DNA of 56,368 nucleotides from Hyphomicrobiales bacterium (GCA_900466475.1 UBMI01000033.1:1-56368); one strand, 5' to 3'. Numbered from the stretch's first letter, positions 42,647 through 52,442 are shown. Translations and numbers: made by a program. The notes: generated from the letters alone by a model not told the origin.

Positions 42647-43678
42647 TTGCGCAATTTTCTAGGCACGACAGCGATGGCCGTTCTGGCTGCCGCGACACTG
42701 AGCACGGCTGCGTCAGCGGCCGAAACCGAAAACCCGTTTCGCTGCAAACCCGGCGAAAAATACGTCATGAACGTCATGGTGTCGGGCGTTGAATATTGGT
42801 TCCCGGTCTATGAAATGTTCAAGCAGGCCGGACAGCAGCTCGGCTGCGAGACGGCTTATACCGGCACCCCGGAATATGACGTCAACAAGCAGATCGCAAC
42901 GTTCGACCAGGCTCTTGCCCAGAACCCGGCCGGCATCCTCGTTCACCCGATGAACTCGGACCCTTTCATCGAGCCGATCAATCGCGCGATCGATCAGGGT
43001 ACGGCCGTTGTCACCTTTGCGGCGGATTCACCGCTGTCGAAGCGCATTTCCTTCATCACATCCGACAATACCCGCGAGGGCATTTATGCCGCCGACGCAA
43101 TTGCCAAGAAGCTCGGGGGCAAGGGCGAATATGCGGTTCTGGAAAATCCGGGTCAGGACAACCACGACAAGCGCATCGCGGCCTTCATCGCGCGAATGGA
43201 AGAGAAGTACCCGGACATGAAGCTCGTTGGCCGGGCGGCATCGAACCAGGATCCGAACAAGGCCTATCAGGGTCTGATGAGCCTGGTGCAGGCTCACCCG
43301 AACCTCAATGCAGTGTTCATGCCGGAGGCGAATTCGGCGATCGGCGCGGCCCAGGCAAACAAGGAAAGCGGCGGCAAGATCCTCGTCATGTGCGCCGACG
43401 TCAATGCCAACATCCTCGACATGATCAAGGCCGGGGAAGTCTTCGGCTCGATCAATCCCAACCAGGGCATGCAGGGCTACATGGGCTTCATGCTGCTGTG
43501 GCTTGCCAAGCATCCGGAACTGATCGATCCGATGAACGACGCCAAGCGTTCGGGTTTCAACCCGATGAGTATCCCCGTCGTCGATAACGGTCTCTCGATC
43601 GTGACGGCCGCAAATGCCGACGACTTCTACTGGGACAAGTACCTCCAGCGCCGGGGTACGAAAGGCATCGAGGAGTAA
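42647..43678 (+). CDS. Sugar ABC transporter binding protein, RbsB-like
   Basis: This 343-residue periplasmic binding protein begins with a TTG start (42647) after GAGGAGG, giving the signal peptide LRNFLGTTAMAVLAAATLST ending in ASA. Upstream in-frame starts add a non-signal extension and are rejected. The family-4 (ribose type) fold is visible: FDQALAQNPAGILVHPMNSD, FITSDNTREGIYAADAIAK and AVFMPEANSAIGAA. It is first in a nine-gene operon, followed by a strong hairpin. The ligand is a sugar or polyol not assignable from sequence. Confidence 0.87.
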   Translation: MRNFLGTTAMAVLAAATLSTAASAAETENPFRCKPGEKYVMNVMVSGVEYWFPVYEMFKQAGQQLGCETAYTGTPEYDVNKQIATFDQALAQNPAGILVHPMNSDPFIEPINRAIDQGTAVVTFAADSPLSKRISFITSDNTREGIYAADAIAKKLGGKGEYAVLENPGQDNHDKRIAAFIARMEEKYPDMKLVGRAASNQDPNKAYQGLMSLVQAHPNLNAVFMPEANSAIGAAQANKESGGKILVMCADVNANILDMIKAGEVFGSINPNQGMQGYMGFMLLWLAKHPELIDPMNDAKRSGFNPMSIPVVDNGLSIVTAANADDFYWDKYLQRRGTKGIEE

Positions 43679-43686
43679 GCCTTGCT

Positions 43687-43718
43687 GGCCGCTGTCGGGT
43701 CAGGAGCCGACAGCGGCC
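43687..43718 (+). promoter_or_regulatory. Perfect 12-bp hairpin between binding protein and ATPase
   Basis: GGCCGCTGTCGG (43687-43698) and CCGACAGCGGCC (43707-43718) form a perfect 12-bp stem with an 8-base loop in the 66-bp gap. No T-run follows. Such hairpins often protect the binding-protein mRNA from 3' decay and keep it in excess over the membrane components. Confidence 0.75.
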
Positions 43719-43744
43719 GCAAAGCGGGGAGAGGGATAGCTATC

Positions 43745-45289
43745 ATGGCGCAGACGCCGGCCCTGGAAATACGCAACGTCACCAAGCGTTTTGGCACGAT
43801 CAAGGCGCTGACGGATGTGAGCTTCCACCTTGAAAAGGGGGAGGTTCATGCCCTCTGCGGCGAAAACGGCGCAGGCAAATCGACGTTGATGAACATCATT
43901 GCGGGTGTGCTGCAGCCGAATGAGGGAGAAATTGTCGTTGATGGCGCGCCCGTGAAAATCGCCTCTCCCGCCGTTGCCCAGTCGCTGGGCATCGGACTGG
44001 TACACCAGGAAATCGCGCTGTGTCCGGATGCCACTGTTGCCGAAAACATGTTCATGGTGGCGACGAACCGCCGGCGGTCGCCGTTGATGAATTTCGCCAG
44101 GCTGGAACGCGACGCTCAGGCGGTAATGAACCGCCTTGCTCCGATCGACGTTCGCCAGAAGGTTGGCGATCTGCCGATTTCCAGCCAGCAGCTGGTCGAG
44201 ATCGCCAAGGCGCTGACGCTCGACTGCCGTGTCCTCATCCTCGACGAGCCCACCGCGGCTCTGACGGAGGCGGAGGCGCAGGTCCTGTTCGGAATCATCA
44301 ACGATCTGAAGGCTCACGGCATTTCGATCATCTATATCAGCCATCGCATGGCAGAGATCTTCAGCCTCTGCGATCGGGTCACGGTTTTTCGCGATGGACG
44401 CTATGTCTCCACCGAACGGATCTGCGACCTGACGCCCGACGAAGTCGTGCGCCGGATGGTTGGGCGTGAGATCACGCAGCTCTACCCCGAAAAGCAACCG
44501 GTGGCGGAGCAAAGCGAGCAAACCATTCTTTCCGTCCGCAATCTCGGCGACGGGACTCGCTTTGAAAATGTCAGCTTTGAATTGCGCAAGGGAGAAATTC
44601 TCGGGATCGGCGGCCTCATCGGCTCCGGGCGAACCGAGATCGCAGAGGGTATCTGCGGCCTTCGCCCGACCAGGCAAGGCGACGTTCGACTTTGGGGCGA
44701 CGTGCTTAGCGTCTCATCCTATGCCGAGGCCGTGAAAGCGGGCGTTGTCTATCTGTCCGAGGATCGCAAAGGCTCAGGTGTCTTTCTCGATCTGTCGATC
44801 GCCCAGAACATCGCTGCCCTCGATCTCAAGTCGCTGACGGGACCGTTGGGACTCTTGAACACGAGGGCAGAGGCCGAGCGGGCACAAGATCTGGCGCGTC
44901 GTCTTGGTATTCGGATGGGCGGTATCGACATGCCGGTCTCATCGCTCTCCGGGGGCAACCAGCAGAAAGTCGCCATCGCGAAACAGCTGGCGGTCGATCC
45001 GAAAGTGATCCTGATGGACGAGCCGACGCGCGGTATCGACGTTGGCGCAAAATCTGAAATTCACCGTTTGCTGCGCGAGCTTGCGCGGTCCGGGGTCGGC
45101 ATTGTCGTCATCACATCCGAGCTGCCGGAGCTTCTCGGTCTCTGCGATCGGGCGATCGTCATTCGCGAAGGCAGGGTTGCCGGAGAAGTCGAGGGCGAGG
45201 CGATGACCGAACAGGCCGTCATGCGGCTCGCGTCCGGCATTGGCGCAAATCAACACAACATATCGAAGGCGTCAGAGCATGCCGTCTGA
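43745..45289 (+). CDS. Sugar ABC transporter ATPase, RbsA-like (duplicated domains)
   Basis: This 514-residue ATPase has two tandem ABC cassettes, as in RbsA/XylG. The first has Walker A GENGAGKSTL (~39) and VLILDEPTAAL; the second has a degenerate Walker A (GGLIGSGRTEIA) normal for the family, with SGGNQQKVAIAKQL and VILMDEPTRGIDV. ATG 43745 is used. It precedes the permease directly, with overlapping or 28-bp spacing depending on the permease start. Confidence 0.93.
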   Translation: MAQTPALEIRNVTKRFGTIKALTDVSFHLEKGEVHALCGENGAGKSTLMNIIAGVLQPNEGEIVVDGAPVKIASPAVAQSLGIGLVHQEIALCPDATVAENMFMVATNRRRSPLMNFARLERDAQAVMNRLAPIDVRQKVGDLPISSQQLVEIAKALTLDCRVLILDEPTAALTEAEAQVLFGIINDLKAHGISIIYISHRMAEIFSLCDRVTVFRDGRYVSTERICDLTPDEVVRRMVGREITQLYPEKQPVAEQSEQTILSVRNLGDGTRFENVSFELRKGEILGIGGLIGSGRTEIAEGICGLRPTRQGDVRLWGDVLSVSSYAEAVKAGVVYLSEDRKGSGVFLDLSIAQNIAALDLKSLTGPLGLLNTRAEAERAQDLARRLGIRMGGIDMPVSSLSGGNQQKVAIAKQLAVDPKVILMDEPTRGIDVGAKSEIHRLLRELARSGVGIVVITSELPELLGLCDRAIVIREGRVAGEVEGEAMTEQAVMRLASGIGANQHNISKASEHAV

Positions 45290-45317
45290 CGAGAAAACTG
45301 GGACGGGAGACCAGGCA

Positions 45318-46307
45318 ATGACAGATCACGCATTGGCGGCGACAAGACAACGCGTCTCTTCCTGGAAGAGGCTGGGAACGATGCGCGAAGCTGGATTGAT
45401 TGCGATCATTCTCGCGCTGTGCGTCCTCATGAGCTTTGCCTCCCCGCACTTCCTGACGATGGGCAATTTCCGCGCGATGCTGATGTCGTTCTCGGTGGAG
45501 GGCATCGTGGTCGTCGGCATGACGATCCTTCTGATCGTTGGCGGCATCGATCTTTCGGTCGGCTCGGTTGTCTGCTTCTCTATGGTCTTGTCCGGCTCGC
45601 TGTTCCTGATGGGGATGGACCCCTGGAGCGCGTCTCTGGTGGGCATTCTCGCCAGCGCCTTGATTGGTTGTGCCATGGGCTTCTTTGTGACGGTGATCGG
45701 GCTCAACCATTTCATCACGTCGCTTGCCGCAATGGTCATCGTGCGGGGCGTCTGCCTGATCATCACCAAGGGAACGCCGCTCTCGCTGTTTACGTTGCCG
45801 CCGTCATTCAAGGCGGTCGGGCAGGGCACGTTCCACGGCATTCCCTACGTCATTCTGATCTTCTTCGCGATCGTGGCGGTTTTTGATTTCCTGCTGCGCA
45901 GGGCGACAGCGTTCCGCAAGGTCTTCTACACCGGCAGCAATGAGAAGGCGGCGCTTTATTCGGGGATCAGGACGAACCAGGTGAAATTTTGGGTGACCGT
46001 ACTCTGCAGCACGCTGTCGGGCGTTGCCGGTGTCATCTACATGTCGCGCTTCGGTGCTGCGACCCCGACCTTCGGCGTGGGCATGGAACTCAACATCATT
46101 GCCGCTGCCGTGATCGGCGGTGCATCGCTCAGTGGCGGCTCCGGCACCATCCTTGGCGCCATCCTCGGTATCGCGCTTCTGTCGGTGGTCAGCAGTTCGC
46201 TGATCCTCTTGAATGTCTCGGTCTACTGGCAGGATATGATAAAAGGCTGCATTCTCCTGGCTGCCGTTTCCATCGATCATTTCTTGCACAAGCGGAAGGC
46301 TGCCTGA
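45318..46307 (+). CDS. Sugar ABC transporter permease, RbsC-like
   Basis: This inner-membrane permease of about 329 residues has the ribose-type signature LLIVGGIDLSVGSVVCFS (~75) and the GVGMELNIIAAAVIGGASLSGGSGT loop (in two parts, ~255-280). There are 8-10 helices. ATG 45318 follows GGGAGACC; ATG 45279 overlaps the ATPase gene and is an alternative. It forms a single-permease homodimeric importer with the two preceding gene products. The regulator gene begins one base after its stop. Confidence 0.9.
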   Translation: MTDHALAATRQRVSSWKRLGTMREAGLIAIILALCVLMSFASPHFLTMGNFRAMLMSFSVEGIVVVGMTILLIVGGIDLSVGSVVCFSMVLSGSLFLMGMDPWSASLVGILASALIGCAMGFFVTVIGLNHFITSLAAMVIVRGVCLIITKGTPLSLFTLPPSFKAVGQGTFHGIPYVILIFFAIVAVFDFLLRRATAFRKVFYTGSNEKAALYSGIRTNQVKFWVTVLCSTLSGVAGVIYMSRFGAATPTFGVGMELNIIAAAVIGGASLSGGSGTILGAILGIALLSVVSSSLILLNVSVYWQDMIKGCILLAAVSIDHFLHKRKAA

Positions 46308-46308
46308 C

Positions 46309-47313
46309 ATGCCGATTGCCAAACCCAAGATCGTCTCCGCGCCACGCGAAGAAATCGTCATCGCACGCCAGATGCACCAGGCTCTCGTCCTGCATTTCCT
46401 GGAAGGTTTGACGCAGGCGCAGATCGCCGATCAGCTCGGCATCTCTCACGCCACCGTCAACCGGCTGATCAAGCGCGGTCGCCAGCTCGGCCTCGTGGAA
46501 ATCAAGATCAAATCACCGGTCGAGCCGCTGGTCGATATGGAAGAACAGCTTCTGGCGCTTGGCGGGATCAGCCGGGCGATTGTCGTGCCGACCGTATCCG
46601 ACAATCCGCAAACCGCATTGCAGGCCGTTGGCGAGGCGGCGGCGCGGCTGCTCATCGAGGAGATCACCGATGGCGACACGATCTGCATCACGGGCGGCAA
46701 GGGCGTCAGCGCCGTCGTTGCCGGCCTGCAGCCGCCGCGGCGCTTCGACGTCGAGGTTATACCGGCAACGGGATGCGTCCAGGGCAAGCACTACACGGAT
46801 GTGAACCACGTCTCGACGATGATGGCCGACCGGCTTGGAGGCCGCTCGTTCCAGATCCATGCCCCCCTCTTTGCCGACAGCGCCGCCGAACGGGGGATGC
46901 TGATGAACATGCGCTCGGTTGCCGATGTCTTCAAGCGGGCGCGTGAGGCCAAGGTCGCCGTCGTCGGCATCGGTTCGATCTTGTCGGATGATTCAAGCTA
47001 TTACGATCTGCATCCGTCCTCCAGCACCGACCGGGCTGCGATCGAGCGCTCCCGCGCCTCATGCGAGCTGCTCGCGCATCTGCTCGATGATCATGGCAGC
47101 GTGTGTGACTACAGCCTCAATCGTTCGTTGGTATCGCTGACCCTTCCCGAGTTCGCGTCGATCCCGATGAAGATTGGCGTGGCCAGCGGACCAAACAAGG
47201 CAGGGCCGATCTTGAGCGTCATGCGGGGTCATCATCTCGATACGCTCGTTACCGACGAGGCAACCGGCGCACGCATTCTCGCGTTGGCCGCAGGCAAAGG
47301 ACAGCACGCATGA
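46309..47313 (+). CDS. SorC/DeoR-family sugar-binding transcriptional regulator
   Basis: This 334-residue regulator has an HTH at ~25-60 (LHFLEGLTQAQIADQLGISHATVNRLIKR, in two parts) and a SorC C-terminal sugar-phosphate-binding domain with ICITGGKGVSAVVAGL and VPIGxGS-like VVGIGSILSDDSSYY. EryD and LsrR are members of the same family. It lies inside the operon it probably controls. Expected ligand: the phosphorylated intermediate made by the FGGY kinase. Confidence 0.9.
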   Translation: MPIAKPKIVSAPREEIVIARQMHQALVLHFLEGLTQAQIADQLGISHATVNRLIKRGRQLGLVEIKIKSPVEPLVDMEEQLLALGGISRAIVVPTVSDNPQTALQAVGEAAARLLIEEITDGDTICITGGKGVSAVVAGLQPPRRFDVEVIPATGCVQGKHYTDVNHVSTMMADRLGGRSFQIHAPLFADSAAERGMLMNMRSVADVFKRAREAKVAVVGIGSILSDDSSYYDLHPSSSTDRAAIERSRASCELLAHLLDDHGSVCDYSLNRSLVSLTLPEFASIPMKIGVASGPNKAGPILSVMRGHHLDTLVTDEATGARILALAAGKGQHA

Positions 47314-48305
47314 GCGGGCAACAGTTGATGCGTGAAATCGGCAGGTCGGGTGTGGTCGCCTCCGCGGTCGGGCTTGGAACCTGGGCAATCGGCGGCTGGA
47401 TGTGGGGAGGCACGGACGAGGCGGAATCGATCGCAGCAATCCAGGCTTCGCTCGACGCCGGTGTGACGCTGATCGACACGGCACCCGCCTACGGACTTGG
47501 CCGATCCGAGGAGATCGTCGGCAAGGCGTTGAAAGGCCGCCGCGACAAGGCCGTCATCGCGACCAAGTGCGGGCTCGTGTGGCACACGGACAAGGGCAAA
47601 CATTTCTTCGATCAGGATCGCAAGCCGGTCCACCGCTACCTCGGCCGCGACGCAATCCTTTATGAAGTCGAGGAGAGCCTGCGGCGCCTTGGTACCGATC
47701 ATATCGATCTCTACATCACCCACTGGCAGGATCCGACGACCCCCATCGAGGAGACGATGCGCGCGCTGGAAGAGCTGAAGGCCGCGGGCAAGATCCGTGC
47801 GATCGGCGCCAGCAACGTCAGTGCTGCCGAACTTGAAACCTATATTTCCGCCGGCGGCCTGGATGCCATCCAGGAGCGCTTCAGCATGGTAGACCGGGAA
47901 ATCGAGGCCGATCTCTTGCCGCTTACGCGGCCGAACGGCATTTCGACGCTGAGCTATTCTTCGCTTGCACTTGGCCTCTTGTCCGGGACCGTCGGTCCGG
48001 ATCGGGCCTTTTCCGGTGACGATCAGCGACGAGACAATCCGCGCTTTTCCATTTCCAATCGCGAGAAGGCGATGGCCTTCGCCGCAGCCATCGGGCCGGT
48101 TGCCGTAAAGCACGGAGCAAGCGTTGCACAAATCGTCATCGCCTGGACGCTTGCGCAGCCCGGCGTGACATTCGCCCTTTGCGGCGCACGCAACCCTGCG
48201 CAGGCGCTCGACAATGCACGGGCTGGCACGATCCGCCTTGACCCGGACGATCACTCGGCCATCGATGCGGCCATTGCGACGAAACTGACGGCTATGGACA
48301 GGTAA
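47310..48305 (+). CDS. Aldo/keto reductase
   Basis: This 331-residue NADP(H)-dependent aldo/keto reductase has the catalytic tetrad in place: Asp and Tyr in LIDTAPAYGLGRSE (~50-58), Lys in VIATKCGL (~84) and His in YITHWQDP (~130). It resembles IolS/YajO-type enzymes. ATG 47310 overlaps the regulator stop by ATGA. In this operon it may reduce an aldehyde released by the aldolase, or interconvert an aldose and the imported polyol. Confidence 0.88.
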   Translation: MSGQQLMREIGRSGVVASAVGLGTWAIGGWMWGGTDEAESIAAIQASLDAGVTLIDTAPAYGLGRSEEIVGKALKGRRDKAVIATKCGLVWHTDKGKHFFDQDRKPVHRYLGRDAILYEVEESLRRLGTDHIDLYITHWQDPTTPIEETMRALEELKAAGKIRAIGASNVSAAELETYISAGGLDAIQERFSMVDREIEADLLPLTRPNGISTLSYSSLALGLLSGTVGPDRAFSGDDQRRDNPRFSISNREKAMAFAAAIGPVAVKHGASVAQIVIAWTLAQPGVTFALCGARNPAQALDNARAGTIRLDPDDHSAIDAAIATKLTAMDR

Positions 48306-48316
48306 CGGATCGCATC

Positions 48317-50053
48317 ATGAATCGCGAAGAGATATTGGACGGGCTTCGTCGAAGCCCGAAGGTGGACGTATGCGTCATCGGCGGCGGTATCAACGGCATC
48401 AGCGTCTTCCGGGAGCTGGCGCTGCAGGGGCTCAACGTCCTTCTTGTCGAGAAGCATGATTATTGCTCCGGAGCGAGCGCGGCGCTGTCACGGATGGTGC
48501 ATGGCGGACTTCGCTATCTTGAGAATGGCGAATTCAAGCTGGTGCAGGAATCACTTGTCGAGCGCGACCGTTTGTTGCGAAACGCTCCGCACTATGTCGC
48601 CCCCTTGCCGACGACGGTGCCTGTCTTCGATGCCTTTTCGGGGCTTGGCAACGGCATCGTCCGCTTCCTGGGGCTGACCCGTCGCCCCAGCCGTCGCGGC
48701 GCGGTCGCAATCAAGATGGGGCTCAGCATCTATGATTTCCTCACGCGCAAACGGGCAATGATGCCGCGCCACCAGTTTCGCGGCCGACGCACAACGCTTG
48801 CGAAGTGGCCGGCGCTCAACCCGGAGATCAGAAGTTCTGCGACCTACTACGATGCGTGGGTCAGTCACCCCGAACGTTTGGGCATCGAGCTGCTCGATGA
48901 CGCCCTTCTTGCCGGCGCCGGCGCAGGAGCGCTGAACTACGCCGACATTCGTGCAGCGGGTCCCGGGCAGTTTGTCATTCGCGACCTTGTCAGCGGCCGC
49001 TCCGCGGAGGTCGACCCCACACTCATCATCAACGCAACTGGCGGATGGATCGACATTACCAACGACACTCTTTTCTCACCGGATGCACGCCCGGCAACCC
49101 TGATGGGTGGCACCAAGGGATCTCACCTCATCATCGACAACGCCGAACTCTACGACGCCCTGGCGGATCACATGATCTACTACGAGAACGAGGATGGAAG
49201 GATCTGCATCCTGTTTCCCTATCTCGGCAAGGTGCTGGTCGGCTCGACCGATATTCGCGTCGATGATCCCGAAACCGTGCGCTGCGAAGCCGACGAGCGA
49301 GACTATATCCTGCAATCGCTTGGCTTCGTGCTGCCTGGCATCAAGATCCGGGCGGAGGAAATCAGTTTTCAGTTCTCGGGCGTGCGCCCGTTGCCGACGA
49401 GCAAGGACAGCTTCACCGGTCGCATCCCGCGCGACCATTTCTGTACCATCGTGGAAACTTCCGGCAGTGGGCCGGCGGTGCTCTGCATGATCGGCGGCAA
49501 ATGGACGACGTTTCGCTCGTTCGGCGAACTTGCGGCCGATCTCGCGCTGGAACGTCTAGGCAGGACACGTCGCGTAACAACCGCTGAGCGGCCAATTGGC
49601 GGTGGCAGGCGATTCCCACCGGATCGCGCAGACTGGATTGCCAGGACGGCGAGGGAAAAAGGTATTTCCGGCGATCGCATGGGAGAACTCTTCTCCCGCT
49701 ACGGGACGGAAGCCGAAGCGATCGCGGCCTTCATCGTGGCTGCGCCTGATGCACCCCTGCCGCAGGCGGCCTATTCGGAGCGCGAAATTCTCTTCCTCAT
49801 CAGGAACGAAGCCGTCGAGCATCTCGATGACGTTCTGCTCCGGCGAACGACGCTGGCGATCACCGGCACGCTGTCGCTCGAGATGACGGATGCCGTCCTC
49901 GATCTTCTGGCAGCGGAGAAGGCGTGGACGCCAGCTTTGCGGGCTGCGGAGCGCAGCCGCTTCCTCACCCTTTTGCGCGACCGCCACGGCGTCGACGAAC
50001 TCAGCCTTTCCGTACGGAACGAACAAAGGAGCAAAAAATGCGAAACAACATGA
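48317..50053 (+). CDS. GlpD/EryB-like FAD-dependent polyol-phosphate dehydrogenase
   Basis: This 578-residue flavoprotein has VCVIGGGINGISVFRELALQ (~17-36; FAD-binding) and LSRMVHGGLRYLENGEFKLV (~58-77), hallmarks of glycerol-3-phosphate dehydrogenases. It is longer than usual GlpD, with a standard C-terminal domain. The EryB erythritol-phosphate dehydrogenase of brucellae is a close functional relative. The context (FGGY kinase, aldolase) suggests oxidation of a phosphorylated polyol to a ketose phosphate rather than glycerol metabolism. The start is ATG 48317; its end overlaps the aldolase by 16 bp. Confidence 0.88.
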   Translation: MNREEILDGLRRSPKVDVCVIGGGINGISVFRELALQGLNVLLVEKHDYCSGASAALSRMVHGGLRYLENGEFKLVQESLVERDRLLRNAPHYVAPLPTTVPVFDAFSGLGNGIVRFLGLTRRPSRRGAVAIKMGLSIYDFLTRKRAMMPRHQFRGRRTTLAKWPALNPEIRSSATYYDAWVSHPERLGIELLDDALLAGAGAGALNYADIRAAGPGQFVIRDLVSGRSAEVDPTLIINATGGWIDITNDTLFSPDARPATLMGGTKGSHLIIDNAELYDALADHMIYYENEDGRICILFPYLGKVLVGSTDIRVDDPETVRCEADERDYILQSLGFVLPGIKIRAEEISFQFSGVRPLPTSKDSFTGRIPRDHFCTIVETSGSGPAVLCMIGGKWTTFRSFGELAADLALERLGRTRRVTTAERPIGGGRRFPPDRADWIARTAREKGISGDRMGELFSRYGTEAEAIAAFIVAAPDAPLPQAAYSEREILFLIRNEAVEHLDDVLLRRTTLAITGTLSLEMTDAVLDLLAAEKAWTPALRAAERSRFLTLLRDRHGVDELSLSVRNEQRSKKCETT

Positions 50054-50880
50054 AAGTCCGGATGAACCGGCTCTTCGGTCATGGTCGCTGCCTCGACGTT
50101 GCGATCGATCACGGCGTCTGCAACGAGCCGTCCTTCCTGAGCGGCCTTGAGGACATGAAATCGGTCGTTGAGGCGCTGATGGCCGCTGGCCCGGACGCCA
50201 TCCAGATGAACTATGGCCAGGCCGATCTGCTCCAGAATGTCGCCGGCAAGAACAAGCCGGCGCTGGTAATGCGGATCGACATGGGCAACCCTTATAACAG
50301 GATTCGACACCGCGACATGTGGGCGGTGCTGCAGAACGAGGCCGAGCCGCTGATTGGCGCGCTCGAGATGGACGCGGCCTGCGTCGTCGTCAATCTCTTC
50401 ATGCTGCCTGACGAGCCGGATCTCTTTCGCCAATGCGTGCAGAACATTGCACGTGTCCGCGCCGATTGCGACAAGTACGGAATGCCGCTGATGGTCGAAC
50501 CTCTGGTCATGCAGCCGGTCTCGGAAAAGGGCGGATACATGGTCGATGGCGATGCCGACAAGATCGTCACCCTGACACGGCTTGCGCGCGAAATGGGCGC
50601 CGATATCGTCAAGGCCGATCCGACAACCATTGCGGAAGATTTCCACAGGGTCGTGGAGGCGGCGCGTTGCCCGGTTCTGGTGCGCGGCGGCGGCAAGGAG
50701 GATCTTCGGTCCGTGTTCGACAAGTCTGCGGCCTTGATGCGGCAGGGGGCGGTCGGCATGGTCTACGGGCGCAACATCTATCAGCACGCCAATCCTGGGG
50801 CAGTTGTGCGCGGGCTGATGGCCATCGTGCATGGCAACGCCACTGGCGAGGAAGCCTTTGCGCTCTACGAGCGCGATTGA
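50038..50880 (+). CDS. Class I aldolase, LsrF/FbaB (DhnA) family
   Basis: This 280-residue TIM-barrel aldolase of the DeoC/LacD/FbaB superfamily has LDVAIDHGVCNEPS (~20-33), MDAACVVVNLF, PLMVEPLVMQ and the Schiff-base Lys in GADIVKADPT (~196), with the phosphate-binding GGGK near ~218 and GMVYGRNIYQH at the end. ATG 50038 follows AAAGGA. It probably cleaves a ketose phosphate made by the upstream dehydrogenase into DHAP and an aldehyde, or transfers acetyl groups as LsrF does. Confidence 0.87.
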   Translation: MRNNMKVRMNRLFGHGRCLDVAIDHGVCNEPSFLSGLEDMKSVVEALMAAGPDAIQMNYGQADLLQNVAGKNKPALVMRIDMGNPYNRIRHRDMWAVLQNEAEPLIGALEMDAACVVVNLFMLPDEPDLFRQCVQNIARVRADCDKYGMPLMVEPLVMQPVSEKGGYMVDGDADKIVTLTRLAREMGADIVKADPTTIAEDFHRVVEAARCPVLVRGGGKEDLRSVFDKSAALMRQGAVGMVYGRNIYQHANPGAVVRGLMAIVHGNATGEEAFALYERD

Positions 50881-50912
50881 AAATAGTTGCTGAACCTGGG
50901 GAGGAGTTCTGC

Positions 50913-52442
50913 ATGGGAAATTATCTGTTGGGGCTTGATGCCGGCAACACCGTGATCAAGGCGGTGATCTTTGACCGGCAGGGCAACGAGGTCGCTGCCG
51001 CGTCAGCCGAGGGGCACAGCCGCATGCCATGCCCCGGCCATGTCGAGCGTGGCCTGGACGAACTATGGACGAATGCGCGTCAGGTCATCAGCAGCTGCAT
51101 CGAGCAGGCCCGCATCCGGCCCGAGGAGATTGTCGCGATCGGCTGCGCAGGACACGGCAACGGTCTCTACGCGCTTGATCGCGAGGGTGAACCATTGCTC
51201 GGCATCCAGTCGCTCGACACGCGCGCTGCGGCTCTGGTCGAGGAATGGCAGACGCAGGGCATCGGCGATCGCACCTATCCGATCGGACGGCAGCGCCCTT
51301 GGCCATCGCAGACGCCGACGCTGCTTGCCTGGCTGAAACGCCACCGGCCGGAGATCTACGGCAGGATCGGCACGGTATTCCTCTGCAAGGATTTCATCGT
51401 CAATCGCCTGACGGATGCCCGCGTCAGCGAGGTGTCCGACATGACGGGTTGCGGCCTGCTTGACGTTGCCAACCGTCGCTACAGCGACGACTTGATGGCG
51501 GCCTATGGCCTCGGCGATTGCCTGGCGATGCTGCCAGGATTGCTCGAGAGCTCGGATATCGCAGGTCATGTCACGGCCGCGGCGGCCGCGCAGACGGGTC
51601 TTGCCGTCGGTACACCTGTGATCGGCGGCCTGTTCGATGTCGTCGCTTCGGCGATCGGCTCCGGCGTGACCCGGACGGGTGCTGCCTCGATCATCGCCGG
51701 GACCTGGAGCATCAATCAGGTGATTATCGATGCGCCGCAACTGGCCGGGCCTGTCTTCATGTCGTCCACATTCGACCGGGAGCGATACATGGCGATCGAG
51801 TCCAGCGCCACGTCGGCTGCGAACCTCGAATGGCTGGTGCGGGAGCTTTTCCCCGACGCTTCGCCCGACGGGCGCTCGCCTTTCGATCATTGCGCGGCGC
51901 TCGCCGCTGCCGTCGAGCCCGGCGCCGACGATCCGCTCTATCATCCGTTCCTCTATGGCGCGCAGCAGGATGGCAATGCCCGCGCCGGCTTCTATGGCGT
52001 TGCGGGCTGGCACACGAGGGGCCATCTGGTGCGAGCGGTCCTTGAAGGCGTCGCTTTCGGCCATCGTCAACACGTCGAGACCATGCGCAGTGCCGGGGCA
52101 ACATTCGACGAAGCCGTCCTTTCCGGTGGAGGCTCGCGAAGCCTGATCTGGCCGCAGATATTCGCCGATGTTCTGGGCGTGCCGGTTTCGATCGCCCGCT
52201 CGCGAGAAACGGGCGCGCTCGGGGCCGCGATCGCGGCGGGAACCGGCGCCGGCGTCTTTCCGTCGTTCGAGGCCGGCGCGGCCTCGATGGTTCGCATGGA
52301 ACGCAACTACATCCCCGACAGACGGCTGGAAGGCCACTATGCGCGCCGTTATGGCCTCTATCGCGATATCGCCGAGGCAATGGCTCCGATCTGGCGGCGG
52401 CTCGTGTCGGCGAAAGCCGATGTTGCAGGAGCAGCGGCGTGA
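50913..52442 (+). CDS. FGGY-family carbohydrate kinase, LyxK/EryA-like
   Basis: This 509-residue kinase begins YLLGLDAGNTVIKAVIFD (residues 4-21), the first phosphate-binding loop, and has the second FGGY region GGGSRSLIWPQIFADVLG (~405-422). It is close in pattern to L-xylulose/3-keto-L-gulonate kinase LyxK (YPIGRQRPWPSQTPTLLAWLKRH; GLFDVVASAIGSG). ATG 50913 follows GGGGAGGAG; the longer frame upstream overlaps the aldolase and is spurious. It overlaps the GMC gene by 4 bp (GTGA). It likely phosphorylates the imported sugar or polyol. Confidence 0.88.
   Translation: MGNYLLGLDAGNTVIKAVIFDRQGNEVAAASAEGHSRMPCPGHVERGLDELWTNARQVISSCIEQARIRPEEIVAIGCAGHGNGLYALDREGEPLLGIQSLDTRAAALVEEWQTQGIGDRTYPIGRQRPWPSQTPTLLAWLKRHRPEIYGRIGTVFLCKDFIVNRLTDARVSEVSDMTGCGLLDVANRRYSDDLMAAYGLGDCLAMLPGLLESSDIAGHVTAAAAAQTGLAVGTPVIGGLFDVVASAIGSGVTRTGAASIIAGTWSINQVIIDAPQLAGPVFMSSTFDRERYMAIESSATSAANLEWLVRELFPDASPDGRSPFDHCAALAAAVEPGADDPLYHPFLYGAQQDGNARAGFYGVAGWHTRGHLVRAVLEGVAFGHRQHVETMRSAGATFDEAVLSGGGSRSLIWPQIFADVLGVPVSIARSRETGALGAAIAAGTGAGVFPSFEAGAASMVRMERNYIPDRRLEGHYARRYGLYRDIAEAMAPIWRRLVSAKADVAGAAA

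Noticed and set aside
50433..50912. Upstream extension of the FGGY kinase
   Set aside because: It lies within the aldolase gene in another frame; the kinase family start is at 50913 behind a strong ribosome-binding site.
46309..52442. An AI-2 (lsr) uptake and processing locus
   Set aside because: SorC regulator, LsrF-type aldolase and FGGY kinase are suggestive, but the importer has a single RbsC-type permease, there is no LsrG, and a GlpD-type dehydrogenase is central to the operon.
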